64,000 nucleotides of DNA from Evansella clarkii. Its GTDB lineage: Bacteria; Bacillota; Bacilli; Bacillales; Salisediminibacteriaceae. The DNA is taken from NCBI RefSeq assembly GCF_002019695.1, contig NZ_KV917376.1, positions 3,252,040 through 3,316,039 of the forward strand. Reading direction: 5' to 3'. Shown here piece after piece: positions 1 to 8,907 of the stretch (position 1 is the stretch's first letter; each line of letters opens with the position of its first letter). Under the pieces are notes generated by a model. That model was not told the DNA's origin. It was given only the letters and a program-made list of their open reading frames with translations, and made no database searches. The translations under genes and the position numbers were made by a program.

Positions 1-324
1 AGGGGGCCGACAATCTATGGAAAGACAAAACCTGATATTCTTGCCCCGGGCGTAAATATCATTGCTGCAAGATCACCTGGTTCTTATATTGATAAGTCTT
101 CAAAAGGAAGCAGAGTGGGAGCAGAATATATTTCTTTATCAGGCACCTCTATGGCAACACCTGTATGCGCTGGAATTGTGGCTTTAATGCTGCAGCACAA
201 TCCTCAGTTAACACCGAAAAGAATAAAAAGGCGACTGAGAAAAGGTACTGTGTTATGGAATGACAGGGATCCTGATATTTACGGTGCAGGTTATATTAAC
301 GGAGAGAATTCGGTACCCAACTAA
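1..324 (+). CDS. S8 family serine peptidase, C-terminal part (cut by window start)
   Basis: The frame is open from base 1, so the 5' part lies outside the window. The visible 107 residues carry the subtilase segment KPDILAPGVNIIAA and then the catalytic-serine block GTSMATPVCAGIVALML (Ser at about visible residue 50). The short tail ending near YGAGYIN resembles AprX-type subtilases, which end soon after the catalytic domain. The family cleaves peptide bonds with an Asp-His-Ser triad; the Asp and His lie upstream of the window. A start at 115 would remove conserved sequence and is not real. Whether it is secreted or intracellular cannot be judged. Confidence 0.9.
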   Translation, partial: RGPTIYGKTKPDILAPGVNIIAARSPGSYIDKSSKGSRVGAEYISLSGTSMATPVCAGIVALMLQHNPQLTPKRIKRRLRKGTVLWNDRDPDIYGAGYINGENSVPN

Positions 325-428
325 TGAACAGACGACAGGGAGATTCGGCTGGGTGTGTTTTCCTCAAAGTTCCGTTTCGATCCCTGGTTGAGATGAAACT
401 CACTCGATTTTAAAATAATCAGCAAAAA

Positions 429-640
429 ATTAAACGGAGATTTTCCGTTTATATGCAGAATGGAGTCCATCGCGGGCTGAAATAAGAGGAGGTTTGACCG
501 TTTAGCAAAGCAAAAACTCCCATTTTCGAACTTTTCGAGTTAATAGGCGGAATCTCTCCGTCTATTTCAGCGTTAATTTATAGTAACTATGATTTAAGCG
601 GAATCCTTCCGTCTAATAATTGAATCGGTTGCTTAAGCTA
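429..640. repeat. Dispersed intergenic repeat A, copy 1
   Basis: About 212 bp, alignable by eye over its whole length with 48481-48691. Both copies contain small self-complementary motifs of the form CGGA-N-TCCG (for example GCGGAATCTCTCCGTCTA here), a shared CCCATTTTCG block and an ATTTAAGCGGAATCC block. There are no coding signs. This looks like a non-coding intergenic repeat of a family with several genomic copies. Confidence 0.75.
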
Positions 641-727
641 AACGCCCACCCGAAAAGTACAAAACAGTTTGTTCATGGATGGGGATTTCGCAGAAAATCT
701 GATTAATAAAGAAAAACATACTAACAT

Positions 728-770
728 TAGTAGCACAGACCAAGGCCATGGTCTGTGCTACTATTTTTTT
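728..770. terminator. Perfect 15-bp hairpin with T-run before the IS110 gene
   Basis: Arms 728-742 and 749-763 are perfectly complementary around a 6-base loop and are followed by seven T residues. It fits an intrinsic terminator that would stop transcription entering the insertion sequence. It could also be a structured part of the element's left end. Confidence 0.6.
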
Positions 771-774
771 ATAG

Positions 775-935
775 TAGAAGTGAAGAAAGGCCGGACAGCC
801 TCTGGGACCAAGATAAGAGTCCGTATCAAAAAACCGGCCAACTTCACACCCTTGTTTGAATCAGTTTAGTATGTTGGGTCCAAGAGATCGTGTATAAGAA
901 AATGGAATCAATAAGGCGCTGTGAAGACTTCTATG
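775..935 (+). ncRNA. Candidate IS110 bridge RNA region
   Basis: IS110 elements of the IS621 type encode a structured guide (bridge) RNA in the non-coding left end next to the recombinase gene. The stretch between the hairpin and the TTG start is non-coding and can fold. GTGAAG (780-785) pairs with CTTCAC (842-847), and GGCCGG (789-794) pairs with CCGGCC (834-839), giving two stacked 6-bp helices around a large apical region that contains further complementarity. Position and folding fit a bridge RNA. The donor- and target-binding loops were not identified, so this is an inference. Confidence 0.35.
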
Positions 936-936
936 A

Positions 937-2184
937 TTGGCTAAAAAGGAGAAGGTTCGTTTGAAGCATGTCATCGCACTTGATGTCAGTAAAGGAAAAA
1001 GTACTTTTGCTATTTATGACCGGTATAAACAATGTGAATTGGAAGGGGAATTAACTCATACTCGGATTGATTTTGAACGGCTTCATCACAGAATTGAAGA
1101 AATGACGGTTTTGGATAAACAAGCCCCCGAAATTGTGTTTGAAGCAACAGGTATTTACTCAAAACCACTGGAAAAGTTCCTGGCGACTAAAGGCCATACA
1201 TACTGCCGTATGAATCCATTGGAAGCGAATTTACAAATGGCTAAGATGCGTCGTCATAAAACAGATATTAGCGATGCCCACGAGCTTGCGAAAACACACT
1301 TTAGTATGGCTCGCGAAGCGACATACCAACAAGATGACTACTTTGAACAAATGCGGGCGATTACACGTTACTATGATGAAATTGATGAAGAGATGATCCT
1401 CTTACGCAGTAGAATGCATGCGATTTTACATCTATCATTTCCGGAATTGGAACAGCTCATTACACCAAGTTCCGCGTTATTTTTAAATCTCGTACAGCTC
1501 TATCCCCATTCGGCACAATTACGAGCACTTTCAAAAACGATTATTAAAAACCGTTTGAAAGAGAACACCCGAAAGAATTTATCTTTAAAACGCGCAGAGG
1601 AGAAAGCCATTGTATTATTGAAAGCTGCCGAAAATTCGTATCCAGCTATTGATCCGTCGGACATTCGTTGTGATCAAGCAAGGGATTATGCTCGACGTAT
1701 TGCGGATTTGATGGAGAAAAAGGTTCAGCTCGTCAAACAAATGGTAACTATCTCAGAAGGGAGAAAAGAATATAAGGTCTTGCGTTCATTTCCAGGAATC
1801 GGAGATTCAACAGCGTGTCGACTGATTGGCGAACTAGGGGATATCCGCCGTTTTAAAAACGCCAAACAGTTAAACGCTTACGCGGGCATTGATATCATGC
1901 GCTATCAATCCGGTAATATGCAATATCGTGATCGAATAAATAAAAGAGGTAATAAGAAGCTGCGGAAAATTTTATTTTTTATGATTTGTTCAATGCTTAT
2001 GGCAAAAGGAAAACCTAATCACTTCGTGGACTATTATTACAAATTAAAAAAGCAACCTCAGAGTAAGCCTCATAAGGTCGCTGTTGTGGCGTGTATGAAT
2101 AAGTTCCTGAAAGTGACGTTTCAACTTATCACACACGGCATATTGTACGATTATGAGTCCGCACTACCAGCTCAAAGATCGTAA
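937..2184 (+). CDS. IS110-family transposase (DEDD recombinase)
   Basis: This 415-residue protein has an N-terminal RuvC-like DEDD domain: ALDVSKGKS (first Asp), VFEATGIY (Glu) and TDISDAHELAK (final Asp residues). A coiled middle follows, then the C-terminal Tnp_20 domain FPGIGDSTACRLIGELGDI, with a QSG serine motif in RYQSGN that fits the catalytic serine of these recombinases. The start is TTG at 937, giving MAKKEKVRLKH; an ATG at 933 stops after two codons. The length is normal for the family and there is no frameshift. The enzyme catalyses RNA-guided excision and insertion of its element in characterised relatives. Confidence 0.93.
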   Translation: MAKKEKVRLKHVIALDVSKGKSTFAIYDRYKQCELEGELTHTRIDFERLHHRIEEMTVLDKQAPEIVFEATGIYSKPLEKFLATKGHTYCRMNPLEANLQMAKMRRHKTDISDAHELAKTHFSMAREATYQQDDYFEQMRAITRYYDEIDEEMILLRSRMHAILHLSFPELEQLITPSSALFLNLVQLYPHSAQLRALSKTIIKNRLKENTRKNLSLKRAEEKAIVLLKAAENSYPAIDPSDIRCDQARDYARRIADLMEKKVQLVKQMVTISEGRKEYKVLRSFPGIGDSTACRLIGELGDIRRFKNAKQLNAYAGIDIMRYQSGNMQYRDRINKRGNKKLRKILFFMICSMLMAKGKPNHFVDYYYKLKKQPQSKPHKVAVVACMNKFLKVTFQLITHGILYDYESALPAQRS

Positions 2185-2260
2185 CGAAGTTTGATTCAAC
2201 TATAGCACATTGACCTTTCGAAAAACAGGAAAGCGTAAGGTCTTTTTGTGATACAAAAAC

Positions 2261-2302
2261 TTGGGTGTAGGAGGACGGGGTCCCCCTTCCTCCTACACCC
2301 AA
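2261..2302. terminator. Perfect 15-bp hairpin downstream of the IS110 transposase
   Basis: Arms 2261-2275 and 2288-2302 are perfectly complementary, and the loop contains GGGGTCCCC, which can pair further. There is no T-run after it on the plus strand, although TTTTTG lies just before it. It could be a bidirectional terminator or a structural part of the element's right end. Confidence 0.5.
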
Positions 2303-2355
2303 AAATGAAATGTAAAAGAAATTAACAAAAATGCGTTGACTAAAGGTAAGAAAGA

Positions 2356-2749
2356 GGCTGGGACAGAAATAAGTATTTAATATGAAAAAAAACGAATGAT
2401 GAACTCATTTAGCGTAGGAAATATACGACTGTCTCTTCCTCTGTGAGCATTGCTTTGAAGCGTATCCGTCGAGACAAATCGAAGCATTTACTGGGAAGCT
2501 CATGCTCTTTCCTGCGGGAATAGCATGAGCAGAAGACCCCGCAGGTTGGTTTTTACCGAGGAGGCTGTCTCTTCCTCTTCCAGATTAGCTCCGGAGGATA
2601 TACGTCGAGACAAATCGGAGCATTCGCGGAGAAGTAACCCTCTTTGAGGCCATGCCCGCGACGCGAAGTATATTTCCGGAGCGAGGTCTATGCTACTCTT
2701 CTGATTCTCATTCGTTTTTTCTTTTGTTGTATATACTTTGGTCCCAGCC
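2356..2749. repeat. 394-bp MITE-like element with inverted ends (repeat family B)
   Basis: The outer ends are exact inverted 9-mers, GGCTGGGAC at 2356-2364 and GTCCCAGCC at 2741-2749. The inverted similarity continues inward for about 50 bases (AAAACGAATGATGAAC against the complement of GATTCTCATTCGTTTT). Inside are two related blocks, near 2435 and 2555, each with CTGTCTCTTCCTCT and CGTCGAGACAAATCG. The same blocks recur at 8738-8870 and in fragments at 33865 and 40565. It has no transposase gene. A 107-residue frame across it on the minus strand is not supported. Confidence 0.6.
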
Positions 2750-2822
2750 ACAATTCTTGTATCTTTTAATAGAAAAGCACCCGATAACGTAACCCTTAAG
2801 GCGTTTCCCGCTCTGCAAATCA

Positions 2823-5084
2823 TTATCTTCCCTTTTTCATTACTGTTAATTCGTAAGGTTCGAGAAAAGTGAATTCCCCCGTTACTTCTTTCCCGTCTAC
2901 CTCACTATTGCCGGGAAATTCATTTGTTGCCATAACCCGCCATTTCCCAGGGGATGGGAGATGAAGCTCAAATCTCCTTTTCGTTGGATTTACATAAATG
3001 ACAAAATCCTCACGGTCACCGAACAGGGCAAAGCCGAAAACAGGCGCTGGAGTCTGAAGGATGTGAAGGCGTCTCCGTACTTCCTCTTTTGAGGTAAGGC
3101 GGAAAACACTGTATTGTTTCCTTACGCTAATAAGATTTCTTATAAAGTGAATATTCTCTTCCTCTGTCTCTCTTATCGTCCAGTCAAGCTGATTGATCGT
3201 ATCCCCAGAGAGGTAACTGTTGCCGTCTCCTTGCTTTGAACGGAACCATTCCTGGCCTGCATGAATGAAGGGCACGCCCTGACTTAGCAAGGTGATGCCT
3301 GTTGCGAGCTGGTGAATTTTCTTCCTGTCTGTGTCGCTTTCCTCTTCATTTGTTTTAAGCAGGCGGTCCCATAAAGTATGGTTATCATGGCATTCTGTGT
3401 AATTGATTGTCTGAGTTATATCAGAAACAACAGGATGGCCGAATTCTTCCAGACTGCATCCGGAGACGAGATGGGGCAGCCGTTCGATAAACCGGCCTTT
3501 ACCGTTCGAATAGCCTGTATCATGCATATTAAACAAACTTCCCTTAAGAGTGTCTCTGAAAAAGTCATTAAAAAACATTATTCCCGGAAGTTTATGAGAA
3601 TGGTTTGTAACAGCTTTACGATCTGCAGGCAGGGCAGTATATAAATCCCACCCTTCGCCTAAAACAATGATTTTCACATTTTCCTGGTCGCATCGCTTTC
3701 GAACCTGTTTCATTGTTTCTATATCGAGGATCCCCATTAAATCAAACCGGAAGCCATCCACCTTAAATTCTGTCAGCCAGTAATCTACAGATTCAATGAT
3801 AAACTTTCGGCCCATAGTCTTTTCTGAAGAGAAGTCATTCCCAACTCCCGTTCCATTGCTCAGTGTTCCGTCTTCATGGTAACGAAAATAATAGCCTGGC
3901 ACCAGCTTTTGAAAAGCGGATTCCTCAATTTTATAAACGTGATTGAAAACAACATCAAGGATGACGCTCAGTCCTTCCTGGTGAAAGGCGTTGATCATAG
4001 TTTTACATTCTGTAATTCTGGCTGCCGGATCCCCGGGTGAAAGGGAATAGCTTCCTTCAGGCACCTGGAAAAACAGGGGATCGTATCCCCAGTTATAGTC
4101 TTTTTCCGGATCAAGCTCATCAACCCGGGCAAAATCATTGATTGGAAGCAGCTGAACATGAGTACAGCCAAGTTCTTTAATATAACTGATACCAGTAGAA
4201 AAACCGTTGTTTGTCTTTGTATTCCGTTCTGTGAGACCGGAGAATTTTCCTTTGTGCTTCATACCGCTTTCTCTATGGCTTGTGGCATCACGTACATGCA
4301 ATTCATAGATGACAGCGTCCGTAACTTCATTTAAGGAGGGTCGCTTGCTGTCAGGCAGCCAGCTGATGCTTACTTTCTCCTGGTCAATTACTACTGATTT
4401 AGTACTGTTTGGCAGCAGAGACTTTGCATATGGGTCGTTAACTAACTCTGTCTTACCGTTAACTGTAACTTCATATTGGTAAGCTGAACCATGCCAGTAT
4501 CCAGGAACCGTGCACTCCCAGACCCCATTTTTTTGTCGATTCATTGAGTAGTTAACATTATTCAAATATAATTCTATCTCTGTGGCTGTGGGGGCCCAGA
4601 CTGCGAAGGTTGTTTCTTCTTTCCCGCATAGCGCGCCAAGTTTTTCGTCAGTGGCCGCATAATGAGTATCAAACCAGTCAGTGCGAACTATCGCGCCGGC
4701 ATATACAGGAAAAACATCTCCGGCCAAATGCAGCTCAAGCCTCTCTCCCACAGGAAGTTCCTGGGTGGATGAGAAAAATAATTTATTATCGTCAGTCACT
4801 TCTGAAATCGAAACAGAAATAACAGATTCATCCATTATTTTTTTAATAAAGGGTTGAGTCTCAGCATGAAGCAGATGTGCAACATCATTATATGTTAAAC
4901 TCAAAATATTTTTATCCTCGATCCAGGCTACATGATTTTCCACAAGAGCAACCCCTTTGAAGTTTTCTATTTTATTTATTGTATGCAAAAACTGTTGAGG
5001 ACGGCTTTTGATTAGTTCCCTGAAATAAAAAATCAACAAAAATATTGGGAACTGTCCGTTCCTCCAATTATATACAGGATGCAA
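2823..5084 (-). CDS. pulA: Type I pullulanase (glycogen debranching, GH13)
   Basis: It hydrolyses alpha-1,6 branches in pullulan, starch or glycogen. An N-terminal carbohydrate-binding-like region is followed by the CBM48 segment TTFAVWAPTATEIELYL and the GH13 barrel. The barrel has the pullulanase signature YNWGYDP, region I DVVFNHVY, nucleophile Asp448 in GFRFDLMG, acid/base Glu477 in GEGWD and region IV ECHDNHTLWD. There is no signal peptide, so it is cytoplasmic like Bacillus AmyX. The AmyX counterpart lies next to the glg operon in B. subtilis; here it is divergent from glgB, which supports a role in glycogen breakdown. The first 40 or so residues look poor and no ribosome site precedes 5084, so the true start may be further in. 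Confidence 0.92.
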   Translation of the reverse strand: MHPVYNWRNGQFPIFLLIFYFRELIKSRPQQFLHTINKIENFKGVALVENHVAWIEDKNILSLTYNDVAHLLHAETQPFIKKIMDESVISVSISEVTDDNKLFFSSTQELPVGERLELHLAGDVFPVYAGAIVRTDWFDTHYAATDEKLGALCGKEETTFAVWAPTATEIELYLNNVNYSMNRQKNGVWECTVPGYWHGSAYQYEVTVNGKTELVNDPYAKSLLPNSTKSVVIDQEKVSISWLPDSKRPSLNEVTDAVIYELHVRDATSHRESGMKHKGKFSGLTERNTKTNNGFSTGISYIKELGCTHVQLLPINDFARVDELDPEKDYNWGYDPLFFQVPEGSYSLSPGDPAARITECKTMINAFHQEGLSVILDVVFNHVYKIEESAFQKLVPGYYFRYHEDGTLSNGTGVGNDFSSEKTMGRKFIIESVDYWLTEFKVDGFRFDLMGILDIETMKQVRKRCDQENVKIIVLGEGWDLYTALPADRKAVTNHSHKLPGIMFFNDFFRDTLKGSLFNMHDTGYSNGKGRFIERLPHLVSGCSLEEFGHPVVSDITQTINYTECHDNHTLWDRLLKTNEEESDTDRKKIHQLATGITLLSQGVPFIHAGQEWFRSKQGDGNSYLSGDTINQLDWTIRETEEENIHFIRNLISVRKQYSVFRLTSKEEVRRRLHILQTPAPVFGFALFGDREDFVIYVNPTKRRFELHLPSPGKWRVMATNEFPGNSEVDGKEVTGEFTFLEPYELTVMKKGR

Positions 5085-5492
5085 AAAAATGTATATAAAT
5101 ACAATGTTATTTTAGTATAATTTGTTCGACAAATGTCCCTATCTTAAGCTATTTTTCAGATGAATTTGTTGAAAGATTCTTTTACAAACATAAAGAAATA
5201 TACACTGAAATCGTCTATAATAACGAGTAAATGTTAAGGGATGCACAAAGGGATTAAGTAGAAAAAATAGAATGTTAGTTTTTTCGTTCACTAATTTGTT
5301 GAAATATTATTTAATAATTCTGCATTATGTAAAAGTTAATCTCTATAATTAGCTTTAAACCAGATTTTGAAAGCAAAAAAACTACATAAAAGTTTACCCT
5401 CCAGGTATTTCCTGACGGAGGTCTGACATTACTGTTCAGAATCTTCTGTCTTATTTCCTGACTTCGTTTTTGTTCTGAAAGGAGTAGTATGC
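5085..5492. other. Divergent control region between pulA and glgB
   Basis: These 408 AT-rich bases must hold promoters for both directions. TATAAT-like strings occur at about 5116 and 5216, but no well-spaced -35 partner was found, so no promoter is called. Just before glgB there are repeated CTGAC/GTTCTGAA strings and the glgB ribosome site GGAG at 5481. Confidence 0.4.
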
Positions 5493-7415
5493 ATGCTGTA
5501 TAACATCACAGAAGAAGAAGTTTATTTATTCCACCAGGGAACCAATTATCACAGCTACCAGCTGCTTGGCTGCCACAAGATTGAGTGGAACGGAGAAACT
5601 GGCCTCCGCTTCGCCGTCTGGGCTCCAAATGCAAGTGAAGTACTGGTTGCGGGAGAATTTAACAACTGGGATGGATCTTTTTATAAATTAACAAGGCTTA
5701 CAAAGGAAGGATTATGGGCTGGTTTTTTTACCGGCATCTCCGGAAAAGAGTCGTACAAATATGAAATAAAGACGACAGATGGACGGACTTTGTTAAAGTC
5801 CGACCCTTATGCCTCTCAATGGGAGTTAAGGCCGGCAACCGCTTCATTGACGCCGGGGGAAGAAGAATACAAATGGTCGGACAGTGTCTGGCAAAAAGCG
5901 AAAAGCAGGTATGTTCCCTATGAATCTCCTGTTTCTATTTACGAAGTCCACTTAGGATCGTGGAAGAAAAAGGAGGATGGGGAGTTTCTGTCCTACCGTG
6001 AACTTGCAGATGAATTAATACCTTACGTTAAATCTCTCGGTTACACCCATATTGAACTGCTTCCACTTGCAGAACATCCTCTGGATATATCCTGGGGGTA
6101 TCAGATAACCGGGTATTTTGCTGTGACATCAAGGTACGGCAGCAGGGAAGACCTTAAATACTTTGTGGACCAGTGCCACCTTGAAAATATCGGTGTCATT
6201 ATGGACTGGGTCCCTGGGCATTTTTGCAAGGATGAATTTGCCCTAAGAGAATTTGACGGCAAACCACTATATGAATACACAGATCCGAGAAAATCTGAAA
6301 AAAGGACGTGGGGAACGCTCACTTTCGATTTCGGCCGCCCTGAGGTTCAAAGCTTTCTCATATCAAATGCTCTTTACTGGCTGGAGGAATATCACATAGA
6401 CGGTCTGCGCGTTGATGCTGTTGCCAGCATGCTTTCGTTAAATTTTGATAAGCATGATGATGAGGAAAAAATCACTAATTCCTTTGGGGGAGATGAAAAC
6501 CTCGAAGCTCACGCGTTTATCAGAAAGCTTAATAAAGTTGTGTTTGAATACGAGCCGAATGCCCTGATGATGGCGGAAGACAGCTCAGACCTGCCTCTTG
6601 TTACCTCTCCGGTTTACACCGGGGGACTGGGGTTTAATTTCAAATGGAATATGGGCTGGATGAACGACATGCTGAAATATATGAAGTATGATCCGGTGCA
6701 CAGAAAATGGCATCACAATTTGATTACCTTTTCATTCATGTATACCAATTCAGAGAACTTTCTGCTTCCATTATCCCACGATGAAGTTGTCCACGGAAAA
6801 AAGTCCCTCCTTGATAAAATGCCTGGGGATCAATGGCAGCAGTTTGCGAACCTCAGGCTTTTGTATGGATATATGTACACTCATCCCGGTAAAAAGCTGC
6901 TGTTTATGGGCGGGGAGCTGGCACAGTATGCGGAGTGGAAAGATAAAGAGCAGCTCGACTGGCATTTGCTTCAATATCCGTTTCATAAAGGAATCTTTGA
7001 TTATGTAAAATCATTAAATTATTTTTACCGGGAAAACGGTGAACTTTACGAACTTGATCACGAACCGGAAGGCTTTCAATGGATTGATCCCCATAATATT
7101 GACCAGAGCGTCATTGCTTTCAGGAGGCGGGGCAAAAGACCAGGTGATGAATTAATTGTCGTCTGTAATTTCACTCCGAACGTGTATTTCAATTATAAAG
7201 TCGGTGTTCCTGAGCCAGGAATTTATAAGGAAGTATTTAATTCGGATTCCTCCGAATACGGAGGGTCCGGCCAAATAAATGAAGGAGAACATTTTAGTTT
7301 TCCGGAGAAATGGCATGGGCTGCATCAGCATATAAAGCTCAAAGTCCCGCCACTGGCAATCTCGATTTTTAAAAAAGAGGAAACGACTTCTCGCCTTAAG
7401 GAGGCTGGTGAATAA
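5493..7415 (+). CDS. glgB: 1,4-alpha-glucan branching enzyme
   Basis: It makes alpha-1,6 branches in glycogen. The 640-residue length fits Bacillus GlgB. An N-terminal CBM48 domain (LRFAVWAPNASEVLVAGEFNNW) precedes a GH13 barrel with region I DWVPGHF, nucleophile Asp308 in LRVDAV, acid/base Glu362 in MMAEDSS and Asp430 in LSHDEVVHGK. The residue after the catalytic Glu is Asp, where the family normally has AEEST; the catalytic residues themselves are kept. ATG 5493 is chosen because GGAG lies 8 bases upstream; an ATG at 5489 stops after four codons. First gene of glgBCDAP; its stop abuts the glgC start. Confidence 0.97.
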   Translation: MLYNITEEEVYLFHQGTNYHSYQLLGCHKIEWNGETGLRFAVWAPNASEVLVAGEFNNWDGSFYKLTRLTKEGLWAGFFTGISGKESYKYEIKTTDGRTLLKSDPYASQWELRPATASLTPGEEEYKWSDSVWQKAKSRYVPYESPVSIYEVHLGSWKKKEDGEFLSYRELADELIPYVKSLGYTHIELLPLAEHPLDISWGYQITGYFAVTSRYGSREDLKYFVDQCHLENIGVIMDWVPGHFCKDEFALREFDGKPLYEYTDPRKSEKRTWGTLTFDFGRPEVQSFLISNALYWLEEYHIDGLRVDAVASMLSLNFDKHDDEEKITNSFGGDENLEAHAFIRKLNKVVFEYEPNALMMAEDSSDLPLVTSPVYTGGLGFNFKWNMGWMNDMLKYMKYDPVHRKWHHNLITFSFMYTNSENFLLPLSHDEVVHGKKSLLDKMPGDQWQQFANLRLLYGYMYTHPGKKLLFMGGELAQYAEWKDKEQLDWHLLQYPFHKGIFDYVKSLNYFYRENGELYELDHEPEGFQWIDPHNIDQSVIAFRRRGKRPGDELIVVCNFTPNVYFNYKVGVPEPGIYKEVFNSDSSEYGGSGQINEGEHFSFPEKWHGLHQHIKLKVPPLAISIFKKEETTSRLKEAGE

Positions 7416-8564
7416 ATGAAAAAAGAATGTGTAGGGATGCTGTTAGCTGGAGGAGAAGGAAAACGCCTTGGTGCATTAACAAAAAATCTGGCAAAGCCTG
7501 CAGTTCATTTCGGAGGAAAATACAGAATTATTGACTTCACACTGAGCAATTGTACGAATTCAGGAATTCATACCGTTGGCGTTCTGACCCAGTATTCTCC
7601 GCTGGAATTAAACAAACATATTGGAATAGGAAAACCATGGGACCTTGACAGGCAGACAGACGGTGTAACGATTTTATCTCCATACACTGCTAAAGACGGA
7701 GGAAGCTGGTATTCCGGAACTGCGGATGCTATCTATCAGAACACACACTATATCGACCAGTATGATCCGGAATATGTGCTTGTAATTTCCGGAGACCATA
7801 TTTATCACATGGATTACAAAAAGCTTTTACAGCACCATAAAGAGTCAGAGGCTGACGCTACTATTTCGGTAATGTCTGTACCATGGGAGGAAGCTTCGCG
7901 CTTCGGAATTTTAAACACGACGGAAGATCTAAGAATCTATGAATTTGATGAGAAACCGGCAAACCCAAAAAGTAATCTTGCTTCAATGGGTATCTATATT
8001 TTTACCTGGGATAAACTGAAGCGCTATTTAAAAGAAGATGCTGTAAACAGCAGGTCCAGCCATGATTTCGGGAAAGATATCATCCCGGCGATGCTCTACG
8101 ATGATCTCAAACTTTACGCTTACAAATTTAATGGCTACTGGAAAGATGTGGGGACAGTACAAAGCTACTGGGAAGCAAACATGGACCTTCTTGACGAGGA
8201 TCTGAGCCTTTCTCTGAACAATAAGAACTGGCGGATGTATTCCAACGATTCTAACTTCCCGCCACAGTTCATCGGGGAAAGCGCCATCGTTAAACACTCT
8301 CTCATAAATTCAGGATGCTGGGTGTGCGGAACGGTGGAAAGCTCTATTTTATTCAGGAATGTAACGGTTCACCGGGGAAGCACAATCTATCAGTCTATCC
8401 TTCACCCTGGAGTAAAGGTTGGTAAACACTGTACGCTCGAGCGGGTCATCGTGAAGGAGAATACAGAGATACCTGTAGGAACCCATATACGCTCAAACCC
8501 AGATGAAGAACCACTGATCATTGACGAAGAAAAATTAGCAGAAATACTTTATCAGAAAAAATAG
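7416..8564 (+). CDS. glgC: Glucose-1-phosphate adenylyltransferase, catalytic subunit
   Basis: It makes ADP-glucose from glucose-1-phosphate and ATP, the committed step of bacterial glycogen synthesis. The nucleotidyltransferase motif [14 protein letters not shown] at the N-terminus, [16 protein letters not shown] and the [10 protein letters not shown] segment are intact. A C-terminal left-handed beta-helix of hexapeptide type follows ([18 protein letters not shown]). At 382 residues it is normal length. The ATG directly follows the glgB stop, so the two are translationally coupled. In B. subtilis GlgC works with GlgD, whose gene follows here after an inserted repeat. Confidence 0.97.
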   Translation: MKKECVGMLLAGGEGKRLGALTKNLAKPAVHFGGKYRIIDFTLSNCTNSGIHTVGVLTQYSPLELNKHIGIGKPWDLDRQTDGVTILSPYTAKDGGSWYSGTADAIYQNTHYIDQYDPEYVLVISGDHIYHMDYKKLLQHHKESEADATISVMSVPWEEASRFGILNTTEDLRIYEFDEKPANPKSNLASMGIYIFTWDKLKRYLKEDAVNSRSSHDFGKDIIPAMLYDDLKLYAYKFNGYWKDVGTVQSYWEANMDLLDEDLSLSLNNKNWRMYSNDSNFPPQFIGESAIVKHSLINSGCWVCGTVESSILFRNVTVHRGSTIYQSILHPGVKVGKHCTLERVIVKENTEIPVGTHIRSNPDEEPLIIDEEKLAEILYQKK

Positions 8565-8574
8565 GCTCTGTTAA

Positions 8575-8880
8575 GGACATATACTGTTCTATTAGAAATG
8601 GTGATTGTAGCTACAGGTACGAGACGCCTTCGGAAATAGCATTAGCTACGAGCGAAGCACCATGAAAACACTACGAGTTGTCTCGACGCATGCAGCTTCG
8701 GAGTGATGCTCTAAGAGGAAGAGACAGAAGTCTCTACATAAGGCAGCTGTTTCTTCCTCTGCCAGCTTAGCTTCGTAGAATATCCGTCGAAACAAATCGA
8801 CGAGTATCGGCGAAGTAACGCTCTTTGAAGCAATGCCCGAGGCAAGCGAGTGTCCTGAAGCGAAAATCATCATAATTTTA
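8575..8880. repeat. Repeat family B copy lying inside the glg operon
   Basis: The 343-base gap between glgC and glgD is filled by repeat B sequence. It holds a GACGCCTTCGGAAATAGCAT block that matches, inverted, the repeat at 40565-40715. The 8738-8870 block matches the two inner units of the 2356-2749 element (CTTCCTCTGCCAG, ATATCCGTCG, ACAAATCG). The block ending GAAGCAATGCCCGAGGCAAG also matches 40570-40605 inverted. There is no T-run terminator, so read-through to glgD is expected. A 75-residue minus-strand frame here is not supported. Confidence 0.7.
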
Positions 8881-8907
8881 CAAAGCCAATAATAAAGGAG
8901 GATCCCG

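Larger units (their letters stand above)
325..936. other. Long gene-free stretch: repeat A copy plus the left flank of an IS110 element
   Basis: There is no convincing gene. Bases 429-640 are a copy of a dispersed repeat also present at 48481-48691. Bases 728-770 hold a perfect hairpin with a T-run. Bases 775-935 are the structured non-coding region in front of the IS110 transposase. A 66-residue frame at 669-869 runs through the hairpin and has no ribosome site, so it is treated as spurious. Confidence 0.7.
715..2335 (+). mobile_element. IS110-family insertion sequence (approximate limits)
   Basis: It is defined by the IS110 transposase at 937-2184 and its non-coding flanks. IS110 elements generally lack clear terminal inverted repeats and target duplications, so the ends cannot be fixed from one copy. 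The proposed limits include two perfect hairpins (728-763 and 2261-2302) that bracket the gene. The transposase frame is intact, so the copy may be active. Confidence 0.5.

Noticed and set aside
669-869. 66-residue frame before the IS110 transposase
   Set aside because: It crosses a perfect hairpin and the folded region, and has no ribosome site; non-coding is more likely.
2500-2823. 107-residue minus-strand frame after the pulA gene
   Set aside because: It lies inside the repeat B element, has no family features and its sequence is explained by the inverted repeat.
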